From NCBI GenBank assembly GCA_903845195.1, contig CAIMWO010000018.1:35174-99173 (forward strand): a DNA stretch of 64,000 bases. Reading direction: 5' to 3'. The notes under the pieces were generated by a model that had not been told where the DNA came from, did not search any database, and was given only the letters and a program-made list of their open reading frames with translations. This stretch comes from an uncultured Phycisphaerales bacterium (lineage in GTDB: Bacteria; Planctomycetota; Phycisphaerae; WQYP01). Shown in pieces: positions 28,335 through 36,367 of this stretch (its first letter is position 1; the number at the start of each line of letters is the position of its first letter). The position numbers and the translations under genes were made by a program.

Positions 28335-28682
28335 ATGGCTACAATTACCAAAAAAGAACTCGTGGATCGCATCGCGGAACAACTGGGCGTCAAACGCGTG
28401 ACCGTCAAGCGCGTCACTCAGCAGTTCCTCGACGAGATCATCTCCGAGCTGGGCAAAGGTAACCGTCTGGAGTTCCGAGACTTCGGCGTGTTTGAGTGCA
28501 AGCAGCGGGCGGCCCGGGTGGCGCAGAATCCCAAGACCATGGAACGCGTCACGGTGCCGTCGAAGCGCACCGTCAAGTTCAAAGTTGGCCGCCTGATGAA
28601 GGCCAAAATGCAGGAAATCGCCAGCAAACAGGCCGCAGCACGCGATGGTCAAGCGGCGCCGGCGATAAGCCCGAAGCTATGA
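28335..28682 (+). CDS. HU/IHF-family nucleoid DNA-binding protein
   Basis: Binds and bends DNA as a dimer. The HU fold is evident: TITKKELVDRIAEQLGVKRVTVKRVTQQFLDEIISELGKGNRLEFRDFGVFECKQRAARVAQNPKTMERVTVPSKRTVKFKVGRLMKAKM. The R-x-x-R/NP arm region (RVAQNPKTMERVTVPSKRTVKF) replaces the usual GRNPKTGE. The extended C-terminal tail after the core (about 20 Ala/Lys-rich residues) is longer than classic 90-aa HU. GGAAAAGG lies just upstream of the ATG. An intrinsic terminator follows. Confidence 0.93.
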   Translation: MATITKKELVDRIAEQLGVKRVTVKRVTQQFLDEIISELGKGNRLEFRDFGVFECKQRAARVAQNPKTMERVTVPSKRTVKFKVGRLMKAKMQEIASKQAAARDGQAAPAISPKL

Positions 28683-28710
28683 AATCCGCCGAAAAATGTT
28701 AACTTCCATC

Positions 28711-28741
28711 GAGCCTCGGCAGTTGCCGGGGCTCTTGTTTT
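28711..28741 (+). terminator. Intrinsic terminator after the HU-family gene
   Basis: GAGCCTCGGC AGTT GCCGGGGCTC forms a ten-base stem with one mismatch, followed by TTGTTTT. It lies about 30 bases after the stop codon. Confidence 0.85.
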
Positions 28742-28823
28742 GATGGAGACGCTCAACGGCACGGAGTACGAAGATCGTTCCAAACGGCGACCTCCGTTTC
28801 CAGCAGATAGGCGATTTCGTTCT

Positions 28824-28851
28824 GCTTCTTGATTCTTGTTTCTTTCTTCTC
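28824..28851. repeat. Heptamer array, AAGAAGC family, intergenic copy
   Basis: Units GCTTCTT, GATTCTT, GTTTCTT, TCTTCTC follow each other directly. They are the reverse complement of the heptamers found inside the next gene (GAAGCAA is a rotation of AAGAAGC). The array ends about ten bases before the start codon, so it lies in the leader of that gene. Confidence 0.8.
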
Positions 28852-28861
28852 GGAAAACGTC

Positions 28862-30106
28862 ATGGCTGATATTCGAAGCCAGTGGATTCAGTCGCTGCGT
28901 GCCGAGCTCGATGAGCGTCGCGCAGGGCATCTGTTGCGCGAACTGCGGCAAGTCGAATCGCCGCAGGGACCCACACTGGTGATTGACGGCCATGAGTACG
29001 TGCAGTTCTGCACGAATAATTATCTTGGACTCGCGACCGATCCGGAAGTGATCGAGGCGTCGCGAGAGGCCACCGGACGGTTCGGCGCCGGCAGCGGCGC
29101 GTCGCGACTGGTGGCCGGTTCAATGGCACTGCATCACCAGCTTGAGACGGCACTCGCTCATTTCAAACACGCGGAAGCGGCACTCGTTTTTCCGACGGGT
29201 TTCATGGCCAACCTTGCAGTGCTGACCACGTTTGCCGGCGAAGACGATCTGGTGGTTTCGGACAAGCTCAATCACGCCAGCCTGCTGGATGCTGCGAAGT
29301 TCAGCGGCGCGTATCACCGGACGTTTCCGCACCGCAAGTATGAGCGGGCTGCGGAATTGCTGGAGAAGCAGGAAGTAAGAAGCAAGAAGCAAGATGAGAA
29401 GGGGAAAGATCAAGAATCAGGCAGGAAGAGCGCGGGGCGTCGATTTCTGGTGACGGACTCGTTTTTTTCGATGGATGGCGATCTGGCGGATCTGCCCGCC
29501 GCATGCGCCGTCGCTGCGAGCCATGATGCCCTGGTGATCGTCGATGAAGCCCACGGGACGGGCGTGCTGGGGCCGCGCGGTGCGGGGGTGGCGGAACTGC
29601 AGGGAGTGGAAGACCGCGTGACGCTCTCGATCGGAACGCTGAGCAAGGCGCTAGGATCGCTGGGCGGATTCGTCACCGGGCCGCGTGAGGCGATCGAGAT
29701 GCTCGTGAATGCAGCCCGCAGTTTCATTTACACGACGGCCCTTCCTCCCGGATGCTCGGCGGCGGCGCTGGCGGCATTGAAAATCGTCGAACGAGAACCG
29801 GCGCGCCGGCAGCGTGTGATGAGCTTGGCGCAACGGGTGAAGACGGAACTCGAGGCGCTGGGATTTGACTGCGGAAACTCCGCCTCGCCCGTCATCCCTG
29901 TCATCTTGGGCGAAGCGGAAACGGCTGTGGCGGCGGCCATGTTCTTACGTCAGCGCGGCATCTACGTACCGGCTATTCGCCCCCCCACCGTCCCACCGAA
30001 GTCCGCACGCCTGCGGATCAGCCTGATGACCACGCACACCGATAGCCAGGTGTCACAACTCATCGACGCGATGGCAGCGCTGGCCGCTGATCAGGCAAAC
30101 CGCTGA
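28862..30106 (+). CDS. AONS/KBL-family PLP enzyme (8-amino-7-oxononanoate synthase or 2-amino-3-ketobutyrate CoA ligase)
   Basis: An alpha-oxoamine synthase that condenses an amino acid with an acyl-CoA. Features: FCTNNYLGLATDPEV, GSGASRLVAGSMALHHQLE, the PLP aspartate in VDEAHGTGVLGPRGAG, and the Schiff-base lysine in TLSIGTLSKALGSLGG. Length about 414 aa. The stretch KQEVRSKKQDEKGKDQESGRK is a charged insertion between YERAAELLE and RRFLVTDSFFSMDGD, encoded by a heptamer array; relatives have a short turn there. BioF and KBL cannot be separated with certainty, since no other bio or tdh gene is adjacent. The ATG giving MADIRSQW is used; the track adds 11 residues. Confidence 0.88.
   Translation: MADIRSQWIQSLRAELDERRAGHLLRELRQVESPQGPTLVIDGHEYVQFCTNNYLGLATDPEVIEASREATGRFGAGSGASRLVAGSMALHHQLETALAHFKHAEAALVFPTGFMANLAVLTTFAGEDDLVVSDKLNHASLLDAAKFSGAYHRTFPHRKYERAAELLEKQEVRSKKQDEKGKDQESGRKSAGRRFLVTDSFFSMDGDLADLPAACAVAASHDALVIVDEAHGTGVLGPRGAGVAELQGVEDRVTLSIGTLSKALGSLGGFVTGPREAIEMLVNAARSFIYTTALPPGCSAAALAALKIVEREPARRQRVMSLAQRVKTELEALGFDCGNSASPVIPVILGEAETAVAAAMFLRQRGIYVPAIRPPTVPPKSARLRISLMTTHTDSQVSQLIDAMAALAADQANR
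29372..29427. repeat. Heptamer array, AAGAAGC family, in frame inside the AONS/KBL gene
   Basis: Three clear units GAAGTAA, GAAGCAA, GAAGCAA are followed by degenerate ones (GATGAGA, AGGGGAA, AGATCAA, GAATCAG, GCAGGAA) in the same 7-base phase. It encodes a Lys/Glu/Gln-rich loop. The intergenic copy just upstream of the same gene has opposite orientation. Confidence 0.85.
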
Positions 30107-30129
30107 ATCCCCCCCCCGCACAGCGCAAG

Positions 30130-30156
30130 AAAAACCCCGGCCGATACCGGGGTCTG
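30130..30156 (-). terminator. Intrinsic terminator of the HTH-membrane protein gene
   Basis: On the minus strand ACCCCGG TATCGG CCGGGGT is followed by TTTTCTT. It is 27 bases past the stop of the minus-strand gene and may also end the convergent AONS/KBL transcript. Confidence 0.85.
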
Positions 30157-30182
30157 GTTTGCGTTGAATTGGAACCTGCCGA

Positions 30183-31058
30183 TCAGGTTTTGGCCTTGCC
30201 AACGAAGAAGCCTACGCCGGCGAGGAGGGCCGAAACCACCACCAGCACCGCGGAGAAGAGGAAGATCTTGCCGTTATCCTGGGTGATAGCGCCGAACCAT
30301 GAGGGGAGGTAGTTGTTCAGCGAGGCGCCGACGATAATGCCGACGGTCGCCATGACCAACACGGCCGCAAGGGCCAACCCGCCGAACGCGCCGGATGCCG
30401 GATCGGTTTCTTCCAGCACTTCCGCCACGCCGAGCGGTGCGGCAGAGCCACCGGTCGCGATATTCTCCAGGCCCGATGGCCCGGACGATTCGACCGTGGC
30501 GGAATGTTCAAAGATGCCGGAGGACGAGCCGATGCCTTCGGTCTTGGCCTGTTCGCCACCGGGATAAATTTCGTCGAGCAACTCAGCGCCGAGGGAGGTG
30601 TCATCCGATTCGCGGGTCAGGTCGAGCAGACCGGAGCCGGAACCGACGCCTTCGAGTGAAAGCTGATCGTCGATGGCGGATTGGATCTGAGTTTGAGCGG
30701 CAGCCTCGGCGGGCTTCACTTCGCCCTTCTCGAAAACCTGCACGCCCTGGCCGGTGACCACCGTATCTTCCTTGGCCGCGGCCGCGGGAGCGTTGGAGTC
30801 GGAAAGCGAGATCACATCGCTGGCGCCGGAGTCCTTGGGGGGAAGGGAGATGCCGGAGTCGGACAGCCCCAACTCAGCAGCGCCGGGCTTGCTGCCCTTA
30901 TCGGCGGCGAATTTGTCGACCTGGTCGACCTTGAACATCACGCGAGCACCATCACGAAATTCGCGTAACTTGTTGTCGGCAACGAATTGCTTGAGCTGGT
31001 CCGTCGAAACGCTCAGCTTCTGGGCCGCTTCTTCCGTTGTGTAAAACATCTTGGCCAT
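30183..31058 (-). CDS. HTH (MerR/excisionase-like) protein with low-complexity linker and two C-terminal membrane helices
   Basis: Residues 1-55 (MFYTTEEAAQKLSVSTDQLKQFVADNKLREFRDGARVMFKVDQVDKF) form an excisionase/MerR-like winged helix. A linker of about 160 residues rich in Ser, Gly, Asp and Ala follows, with short repeats such as LGLSDSGISLP and SLEGVGSGSGLLDL. Two membrane helices (LALAAVLVMATVGIIVGASL and IFLFSAVLVVVSALLAGVGFFVG) end the protein. I recall similar architecture in other planctomycete proteins but no known function. A membrane-tethered regulator is one reading; another is that the HTH-like domain binds protein rather than DNA. GGAG precedes the ATG. A strong terminator follows. 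Confidence 0.8.
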   Translation of the reverse strand: MAKMFYTTEEAAQKLSVSTDQLKQFVADNKLREFRDGARVMFKVDQVDKFAADKGSKPGAAELGLSDSGISLPPKDSGASDVISLSDSNAPAAAAKEDTVVTGQGVQVFEKGEVKPAEAAAQTQIQSAIDDQLSLEGVGSGSGLLDLTRESDDTSLGAELLDEIYPGGEQAKTEGIGSSSGIFEHSATVESSGPSGLENIATGGSAAPLGVAEVLEETDPASGAFGGLALAAVLVMATVGIIVGASLNNYLPSWFGAITQDNGKIFLFSAVLVVVSALLAGVGFFVGKAKT

Positions 31059-31234
31059 AGACGACTCCTCGCGATTTGCCTGCTAAGAGGACTTGAAATC
31101 TATCTCAAAGGGCTTTTTCCGACGCACCATATTGCGAACGCAAAGATTTTCGGCGGCCTTCTGAGATAGCGTGTTAACGATTCTTGTAACACCAGTGGCT
31201 ACAAAAGTCTAGGGCCATGCCCATCGAGTTTCCG

Positions 31235-31720
31235 CTATTTGTTCTCCGGCGGGTTCTGGTCAACCGTCGGGGTATCGGTCTGGTTCTTCAACTCCGTCCG
31301 GGCTCGCTGTTTTTGCACGAAATCCAACACGTCCTTGGGGGTGGGCGAATCGTTGTTGAGATCTTCGAGAAAGCGGTCATTTTTGAAGGAACGGGCCGCA
31401 ATCAGCTTGAAACGGTTACCCTCGGGCAAGACGCGGTAGACGCAGATTGTGGAGGAATCGATATCCATCAGGTAGAGCCCAAAGGCGGTGGGGCCAAGCT
31501 GTGCGGGCATCATGTAGATGCCGCGAGCGCCGAGCAGGCCTCCGGTGGGCGTTTGGGCAAAGGCGCCACGATCGAGGATCAGTTCGGGGAATTGTCCGCC
31601 GCTGTGCGAATAAACCATGGCTGCGGCATTGGCCAGGAGGCCCAAGCCGAGGCACCACAGAGCCGCATTGGTCCAATTGCGGCGCGGCGCGGGGGACGGA
31701 TTCTGACTTTGATCAGTCAT
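31235..31720 (-). CDS. Membrane-anchored protein of unknown function
   Basis: One N-terminal membrane helix (AALWCLGLGLLANAAAMVY) anchors a domain of about 120 residues. The segment ARGIYMMPAQLGPTAFGLYLMDIDSSTICVYRVLPEGNRFKLIAARSFKNDRFLEDLNN reads like a small beta domain; the pattern is familiar from short planctomycete envelope proteins but I cannot name a family. A polar tail (KNQTDTPTVDQNPPENK) ends it. It is 176 bases downstream of the HTH-membrane gene on the same strand. Confidence 0.7.
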   Translation of the reverse strand: MTDQSQNPSPAPRRNWTNAALWCLGLGLLANAAAMVYSHSGGQFPELILDRGAFAQTPTGGLLGARGIYMMPAQLGPTAFGLYLMDIDSSTICVYRVLPEGNRFKLIAARSFKNDRFLEDLNNDSPTPKDVLDFVQKQRARTELKNQTDTPTVDQNPPENK

Positions 31721-31873
31721 GCGCTGGTTCCAGCATTCTTGTTCGGACAGGGGGCCGAAACGCCTGCCAACGCTTCGACCATATCACGCTATCTTACCTG
31801 CTGGGAGACGCTTACGGCAAGTATGGACGAAACGTTCTTCATCAAGAAGCAGGAATCAAAAACGCGGACGCGA

Positions 31874-31879
31874 TATAAT
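31874..31879 (+). promoter_or_regulatory. Putative -10 element (TATAAT) of a leaderless cupin gene
   Basis: A perfect TATAAT ends seven bases before the ATG of the cupin gene, so transcription would start at or next to the A of the start codon. No clear -35 TTGACA is visible at the expected distance. Confidence 0.55.
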
Positions 31880-31886
31880 CGACCGC

Positions 31887-32294
31887 ATGATTATGAAGAA
31901 CCTGACCAGCGTTACCCCGCAAACCGTCACCATGGCCGGCGCCGAAAAGGTGCAGATGCAGCTTTTGTGTGGCCCGGGAGATGGTGCGCCGAGCTTTGCC
32001 ATGAGAAAATTTATCATCGCGCCGGGTGGATGCACACCCCTACATCAGCATGATTACGAGCATGAAGTGCTGATCCTTGCCGGTGGGGGCGTTGCTTTCG
32101 GTAATGGCCGCGAAAACGCGATCAAGTCGGGCGATGTGCTCTTCGTGCCTGCCAATGAACTGCACCAGTTTCGCAATACCGGCGGCATGCCACTGGAATT
32201 TCTGTGCCTGGTCCCGGCCTTCGTGCACCAGAGCGGCGCACCGCAGCCGGTCGCGGTAAACTGTGCGAGCGATATGGCCGCCAACAAGAAGTAG
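31887..32294 (+). CDS. Small cupin-domain protein
   Basis: Single-domain beta-barrel, about 135 aa. Metal-binding motif 1 fits PGGCTPLHQHDYEHEVLILAGGG (two His, Glu) and motif 2 fits NELHQFRNTGGMPLEFLCLVP (His). Such proteins are dioxygenases, isomerases or sensors; nothing in the sequence decides which. The track's long upstream frame has no support. The start at MIMKNLTSV is placed right after a TATAAT, hinting at leaderless translation. A second in-frame ATG lies two codons later. It is 43 bases upstream of the phospholipase-D-like gene and could be co-transcribed with it. Confidence 0.85.
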   Translation: MIMKNLTSVTPQTVTMAGAEKVQMQLLCGPGDGAPSFAMRKFIIAPGGCTPLHQHDYEHEVLILAGGGVAFGNGRENAIKSGDVLFVPANELHQFRNTGGMPLEFLCLVPAFVHQSGAPQPVAVNCASDMAANKK

Positions 32295-32337
32295 TCCCCA
32301 ACGACAATCGGGGGAGATCGGCGGACGGGGTTCAGCA

Positions 32338-33597
32338 ATGTCCACACCCAGCAAACAGCGCGACCGAGCGGTCATCACCGTTACGCCTGAAGTTTCTGGA
32401 CAGCCGAATGAACCGGCGCAATCCCCGCAAACTCTCGAAGTGGCCGGGCAGCGGCTGACCGTCTTCGTCGAATCGCCGCCGCTGTATGAAGCGATGCTGG
32501 CCGACCTTGCTGCGGCTCGCCAGCGTATCTGGCTGGAGGTTTACATTTTCAGCAATGATGGCGCGGGGACGGCCATCGCCGAGATGCTCGCACGGAAAGC
32601 ACGCGAAGGCGTGGATGTCCGCATCATGTACGACGCGGTGGGGTCAAGCACGACACCCGCGGCGTTCTTTACAGCGCTTCAAGCCGCCGGCGCCCAGGTA
32701 CATGCCTATCACTCGTTCTGGGAAGCCCTGCAAAGATTCCGGCCGCTGACGCTGTTGAACCGGCGCAACCACCGCAAACTTCTCGTGATCGACCAGAGCA
32801 TTGGATACTTCGGCGGGATGAACATCGTCAACCACGTCGGCGATGACGCCGGCAAGAGCGCCGGTCCGTCCAGCGGGGGATGGCGTGACGCTCACGTACG
32901 GCTTGAAGGCGCGCAACAGTCCGAGATTGCCGAGTCGTTCAGTCGCTCGTGGCAGAAAGCCCACGGCCAGCCGCTCCGCGGGAAAAGAAAATACTTTCGC
33001 CGGGTGCTCCGCGGCATCTCCAGCAAATCCGCGAACACCGGACCGGCTGAATCCATCCACTTTTTTGATTCGGGCCCCGGCATCCGCTACGGCGCCGCAG
33101 GACGCGTCTTTCGCCGCGTAATGCGATTGGCACGCTCCAGTGTGACGATTTCGATGGCTTACTTCATACCCGTGGGTCCATTGGTGCAAAGCCTGCTCCG
33201 CGCCCGCAGGCGTGGCGTGCGTTTCCGGCTGATCGTTCCGGGATCGCAATCTGATGTCTGGCTGGTGCAGCGCGCCACCAGCCACATCTATGCGCGCCTC
33301 ATCCGCCGCGGCTTCCGCGTCTACGAGCGCCGCGACCAGATGCTCCACGCCAAGATCATCATCGTCGATCACCAATGGACGCTCGTCGGCTCGGCCAACA
33401 TGGATCCACTGTCGATGTATTTTAATCTGGAATTTCTGGCCGTGATTCGTTCGCAGGCGTTCGCCGAGATGGTGGAGCGGATCACACGTTTTGAATTGCA
33501 GCACTCGCAGCGCATTACCGAAGCCCATTGCAGGCGCATCACACGCTGGAATCGCCTGCTGAACGCGCTGGCGTGGTCACTGCGGTGGTGGCTGTGA
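32338..33597 (+). CDS. Cardiolipin synthase-like phospholipase D family protein
   Basis: Two PLD catalytic motifs are visible: NHRKLLVIDQSIGYFGGMNI (HxK...D) near residue 143 and MLHAKIIIVDHQWTLVGSANMDPLS near 341. The two-motif layout and size (419 aa) fit bacterial cardiolipin synthases of the ClsB/Cls-C type, which join phospholipids into cardiolipin. There is no N-terminal membrane pair, as in ClsB. The N-terminal 40 residues are polar. The ATG giving MSTPSKQRD is used instead of the earlier start in the track, which would overlap the cupin gene. Confidence 0.9.
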   Translation: MSTPSKQRDRAVITVTPEVSGQPNEPAQSPQTLEVAGQRLTVFVESPPLYEAMLADLAAARQRIWLEVYIFSNDGAGTAIAEMLARKAREGVDVRIMYDAVGSSTTPAAFFTALQAAGAQVHAYHSFWEALQRFRPLTLLNRRNHRKLLVIDQSIGYFGGMNIVNHVGDDAGKSAGPSSGGWRDAHVRLEGAQQSEIAESFSRSWQKAHGQPLRGKRKYFRRVLRGISSKSANTGPAESIHFFDSGPGIRYGAAGRVFRRVMRLARSSVTISMAYFIPVGPLVQSLLRARRRGVRFRLIVPGSQSDVWLVQRATSHIYARLIRRGFRVYERRDQMLHAKIIIVDHQWTLVGSANMDPLSMYFNLEFLAVIRSQAFAEMVERITRFELQHSQRITEAHCRRITRWNRLLNALAWSLRWWL

Positions 33598-33634
33598 CGG
33601 GCTTCGCCGGCTTTCTCACGTCATGGATGGCGGA

Positions 33635-34084
33635 TCAGTCGAAGACCCATGCCCGGGCGGCGAGTTCGTAGTCCACGAGTTCTTCGGGTTTGAACCAGAT
33701 CGCCAGTTCCGTTTTGGCGGATTCGGGCGAGTCCGAGCCGTGGATCAGGTTGAAGGATGCCGAAACGCCGTAATCGCCGCGGATGGTGCCGGGCTCGGCC
33801 TTGAAGCCGAAGGTGGCGCCCATCATTTTTCGCGCGATGTCGACGACGCCCTTGCCCTGCAGCGCCATCACGATGACCGGGCTGGAGGTCATGTATTTCA
33901 GCAGGCCGTCATAGAAGGGTTTGCCCTTGTGCGGCGCGTAATGCTTCTCGGCCAGTTCCACCGGAATCTTCATGAACTTCATGCCGACGACTTGAAGTCC
34001 CTTGTCTTCGAAACGGGAGATGATTTTGCCGGTCAAGCCGCGCTGCACTGCGTCGGGCTTGAGAATAATCAGTGTGCGATCCAT
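33635..34084 (-). CDS. ndk: Nucleoside diphosphate kinase
   Basis: Transfers phosphate between nucleoside di- and triphosphates through a phospho-histidine. The start DRTLIILKPDAVQRGLTGKIISRFEDKG and the active-site His in NLIHGSDSPESAKTEL near residue 113 are diagnostic. Length (149 aa) is standard. GGAG lies about nine bases upstream of the ATG. It is flanked by a PLD gene (convergent) and a beta-galactosidase gene upstream on the same strand, neither functionally related. Confidence 0.97.
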   Translation of the reverse strand: MDRTLIILKPDAVQRGLTGKIISRFEDKGLQVVGMKFMKIPVELAEKHYAPHKGKPFYDGLLKYMTSSPVIVMALQGKGVVDIARKMMGATFGFKAEPGTIRGDYGVSASFNLIHGSDSPESAKTELAIWFKPEELVDYELAARAWVFD

Positions 34085-34193
34085 GACTCGTCACTCCAAA
34101 AAATAGAGGCAATTTGAGGGGGACATCCTACGGCATCGCCGGGATGTTGTCACACCGCACATAGGCATTGTGCTTGTGGCGGGCTATTCGCCC

Positions 34194-36197
34194 TCAGGAC
34201 TCGACGATCGCCACGCCGTACGCGGGCAACGTCAACGTGCCGCCGGCGACCTTCTGCGCCGTCAGGAGTTCCTTGCACTTCTCCGGCAAGCCGCGGACCT
34301 GCTCGGGCTTGGTGGAATGATTCATCAGAAACAGGTATTTGTGCTTGCCCGAGTCGCGGGAAATCGCTTCGACCCGTGGCGTGGCGTCGACCAGTGAGGA
34401 GAGCCCCGCCATTTCCATCAGCTCATCAGCCAGCGTGTCGGTCGCTTCACTGGGACAGTAGCCGCCGACATAAATGATCGATCCCTTGCCGACCTTGGCC
34501 CGCGTGATGGCCGGGGCGCCGGCCAGCAGTGTGTCATCGGTGTCCCAGGTGGCCAGCACCTCCGTGCCGCGGGTCGGCTTGAGGCGTTCGGCAAATAGGC
34601 TCAGTGTGAAATTACGATCGCCGCCGAGTTTCACCGGGCGCGTCTTACCGTCCAGCATCGTCCAGTCTTCTACTTCCACGCCGGCGACTTTGCGCCACAA
34701 TCCGGGAAGCACCGCTTCAACGATGTGACAGTTGCGATCCTTCAATCCCGACTGGGCGCCGAGTACCACGACTCCGCCGGCCTGGGCGAACGCCGTCACT
34801 TTCTCAACCAGCGCCTTATCCACAATTTTCAGGTGCGGGAGGATCAGAATCTTGTAGCCCTTGAGATTGGAGCTTGGCCAGACGATATCGGTGGGAATCT
34901 GCCGGCCGGCAAATTCGCCGATCCAGCGGCCAAGTTCCCAGCGGCCATCCGGAATATAGGTATTGATCCGCGTGTCATTGACGTCATTGTCGTAATCGCG
35001 CATCACCGCGACCGCGCGGGCCACCGGAGCATCCCACAGCGCCTTGGGCAACCGGGCGATCTCGCTGCCGACAGTCTTGGCCTCGGCCAGACGGCGACTA
35101 TCGCGATCATCCTGATCGATCAGGCCGTGCCAATGCTGTTCGGCGCCGTACGGACAGGTACGCCAGCGGAAATAACTGAGCGCCTTGGCGCCGTGGGCGA
35201 TCGATTGCCAGGTAAAAAGGCGCTGCTGCCCCTGCCGCGGCGTCCGATGGAGATAACTCAACTGGCCCCCGGGACCGGACTGCTGTTCCATGACGGCGTA
35301 GGGGAACGAAAGCGATCTCGCGACGTGCAGGCCGTGGGCGTAATCGGTCCAATTGCCTTCACCGGTGAAAAGCGGGTATTGGTCGTGCGAGAAGAAATCC
35401 AGCCCACCGTCATGAACGAGCTTGGGCCCGTCAACATTGGCGAAAAGGTGATTGTGCGTGATGAGCCACTTCGGATTGGCCTTGCGAAGAATGTCCGCCT
35501 GCCGCCGTGCGAAGCGGCACACCATATCCGAGATGAATCGCGATTCATCGAGCAGGTGCGAAGGATTGGGGTGGGCGGCCGTCGGATGCGGGAGGAGAAT
35601 CTGCGACCAGTCGTTGTACTGCTGACTCCAGAAGGCAGTGCCCCACGCCTTATTGAGTTTCTCAATCGTGCCGTATTTTTCCTGCAGCCAGATGCGGAAT
35701 GCCGCCTCATCGGATGGTGCGTAGCTCACATCCATGTGGCAATTGAATTCATTGTCGAGCTGCCACGCGAAGATCTGTTTCTCGCGCCGGTAATGCTCGG
35801 CCAGGGCGGTGCAGATCTTATCGGAGAGCTCAATGTACTTCGGCGAAGTGTAGTTGTAGTTTCGCCGGGAGCCATGTTCCATCGGAATGCGCTGAAAATT
35901 GTAGCGGAGCACTTCGGGATAGTTCCGGGCGATCCAGGCGGGGCCGCAGTAGGTCGGCGTGCCGAAGATGACCTTGAGGCCGTGCTTGCGGCAAAGATTC
36001 AAGACATTGTCGAAAAGGTCAAAGCGGTACTGGCCCTCGACTGGCTCAAAATATCCCCAAGCCCCTTCGCCGATGCGGATGTATTCAAATCCCGCGGCTG
36101 CGATGCGCTGGATGTCCGAGGCATGCCGCGATGCATCCCAGTGCTCAGGGTAGTAGCACACACCGTAAAGAAACCCATCGGGTAGAGTGCGGGGCAT
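34194..36197 (-). CDS. Beta-galactosidase, glycoside hydrolase family 42
   Basis: Cleaves terminal beta-galactosides. The start DGFLYGVCYYPEHWDASRHASDIQRIAAAGFEYIRIGEGAWGYFEPVEG is typical GH42. The acid/base Glu is in WQLDNEFNCH near residue 148 and the nucleophile Glu in YAVMEQQSGPGG near 306. The trimerisation domain (VWPSSNLKGYKILILPHLKIVDK) and small C-terminal beta domain follow. Length (667 aa) is normal. No signal peptide, so it would act on imported oligosaccharides. AGGAG is six bases before the ATG. It stands alone with no transporter or regulator gene beside it. Confidence 0.95.
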   Translation of the reverse strand: MPRTLPDGFLYGVCYYPEHWDASRHASDIQRIAAAGFEYIRIGEGAWGYFEPVEGQYRFDLFDNVLNLCRKHGLKVIFGTPTYCGPAWIARNYPEVLRYNFQRIPMEHGSRRNYNYTSPKYIELSDKICTALAEHYRREKQIFAWQLDNEFNCHMDVSYAPSDEAAFRIWLQEKYGTIEKLNKAWGTAFWSQQYNDWSQILLPHPTAAHPNPSHLLDESRFISDMVCRFARRQADILRKANPKWLITHNHLFANVDGPKLVHDGGLDFFSHDQYPLFTGEGNWTDYAHGLHVARSLSFPYAVMEQQSGPGGQLSYLHRTPRQGQQRLFTWQSIAHGAKALSYFRWRTCPYGAEQHWHGLIDQDDRDSRRLAEAKTVGSEIARLPKALWDAPVARAVAVMRDYDNDVNDTRINTYIPDGRWELGRWIGEFAGRQIPTDIVWPSSNLKGYKILILPHLKIVDKALVEKVTAFAQAGGVVVLGAQSGLKDRNCHIVEAVLPGLWRKVAGVEVEDWTMLDGKTRPVKLGGDRNFTLSLFAERLKPTRGTEVLATWDTDDTLLAGAPAITRAKVGKGSIIYVGGYCPSEATDTLADELMEMAGLSSLVDATPRVEAISRDSGKHKYLFLMNHSTKPEQVRGLPEKCKELLTAQKVAGGTLTLPAYGVAIVES

Positions 36198-36367
36198 GCG
36201 GACTCCTGAAAGAGGCTAGGCAATCGGCAGCGGCCCAAGACGGGTGAAAGCTCCACTGGGCCCACGGAATGCGTGGCATCATAACAGGACTTGGCAGGTT
36301 TTCGATACGCCAATCCACGAAGGCGGCAATAATTGTACGCTTTTAGGGATAATGGTCAAAATAGAGT

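Noticed and set aside
34725-36185. 486-aa plus-strand ORF opposite the GH42 gene
   Set aside because: Shadow of a clear GH42 beta-galactosidase with both catalytic glutamates.
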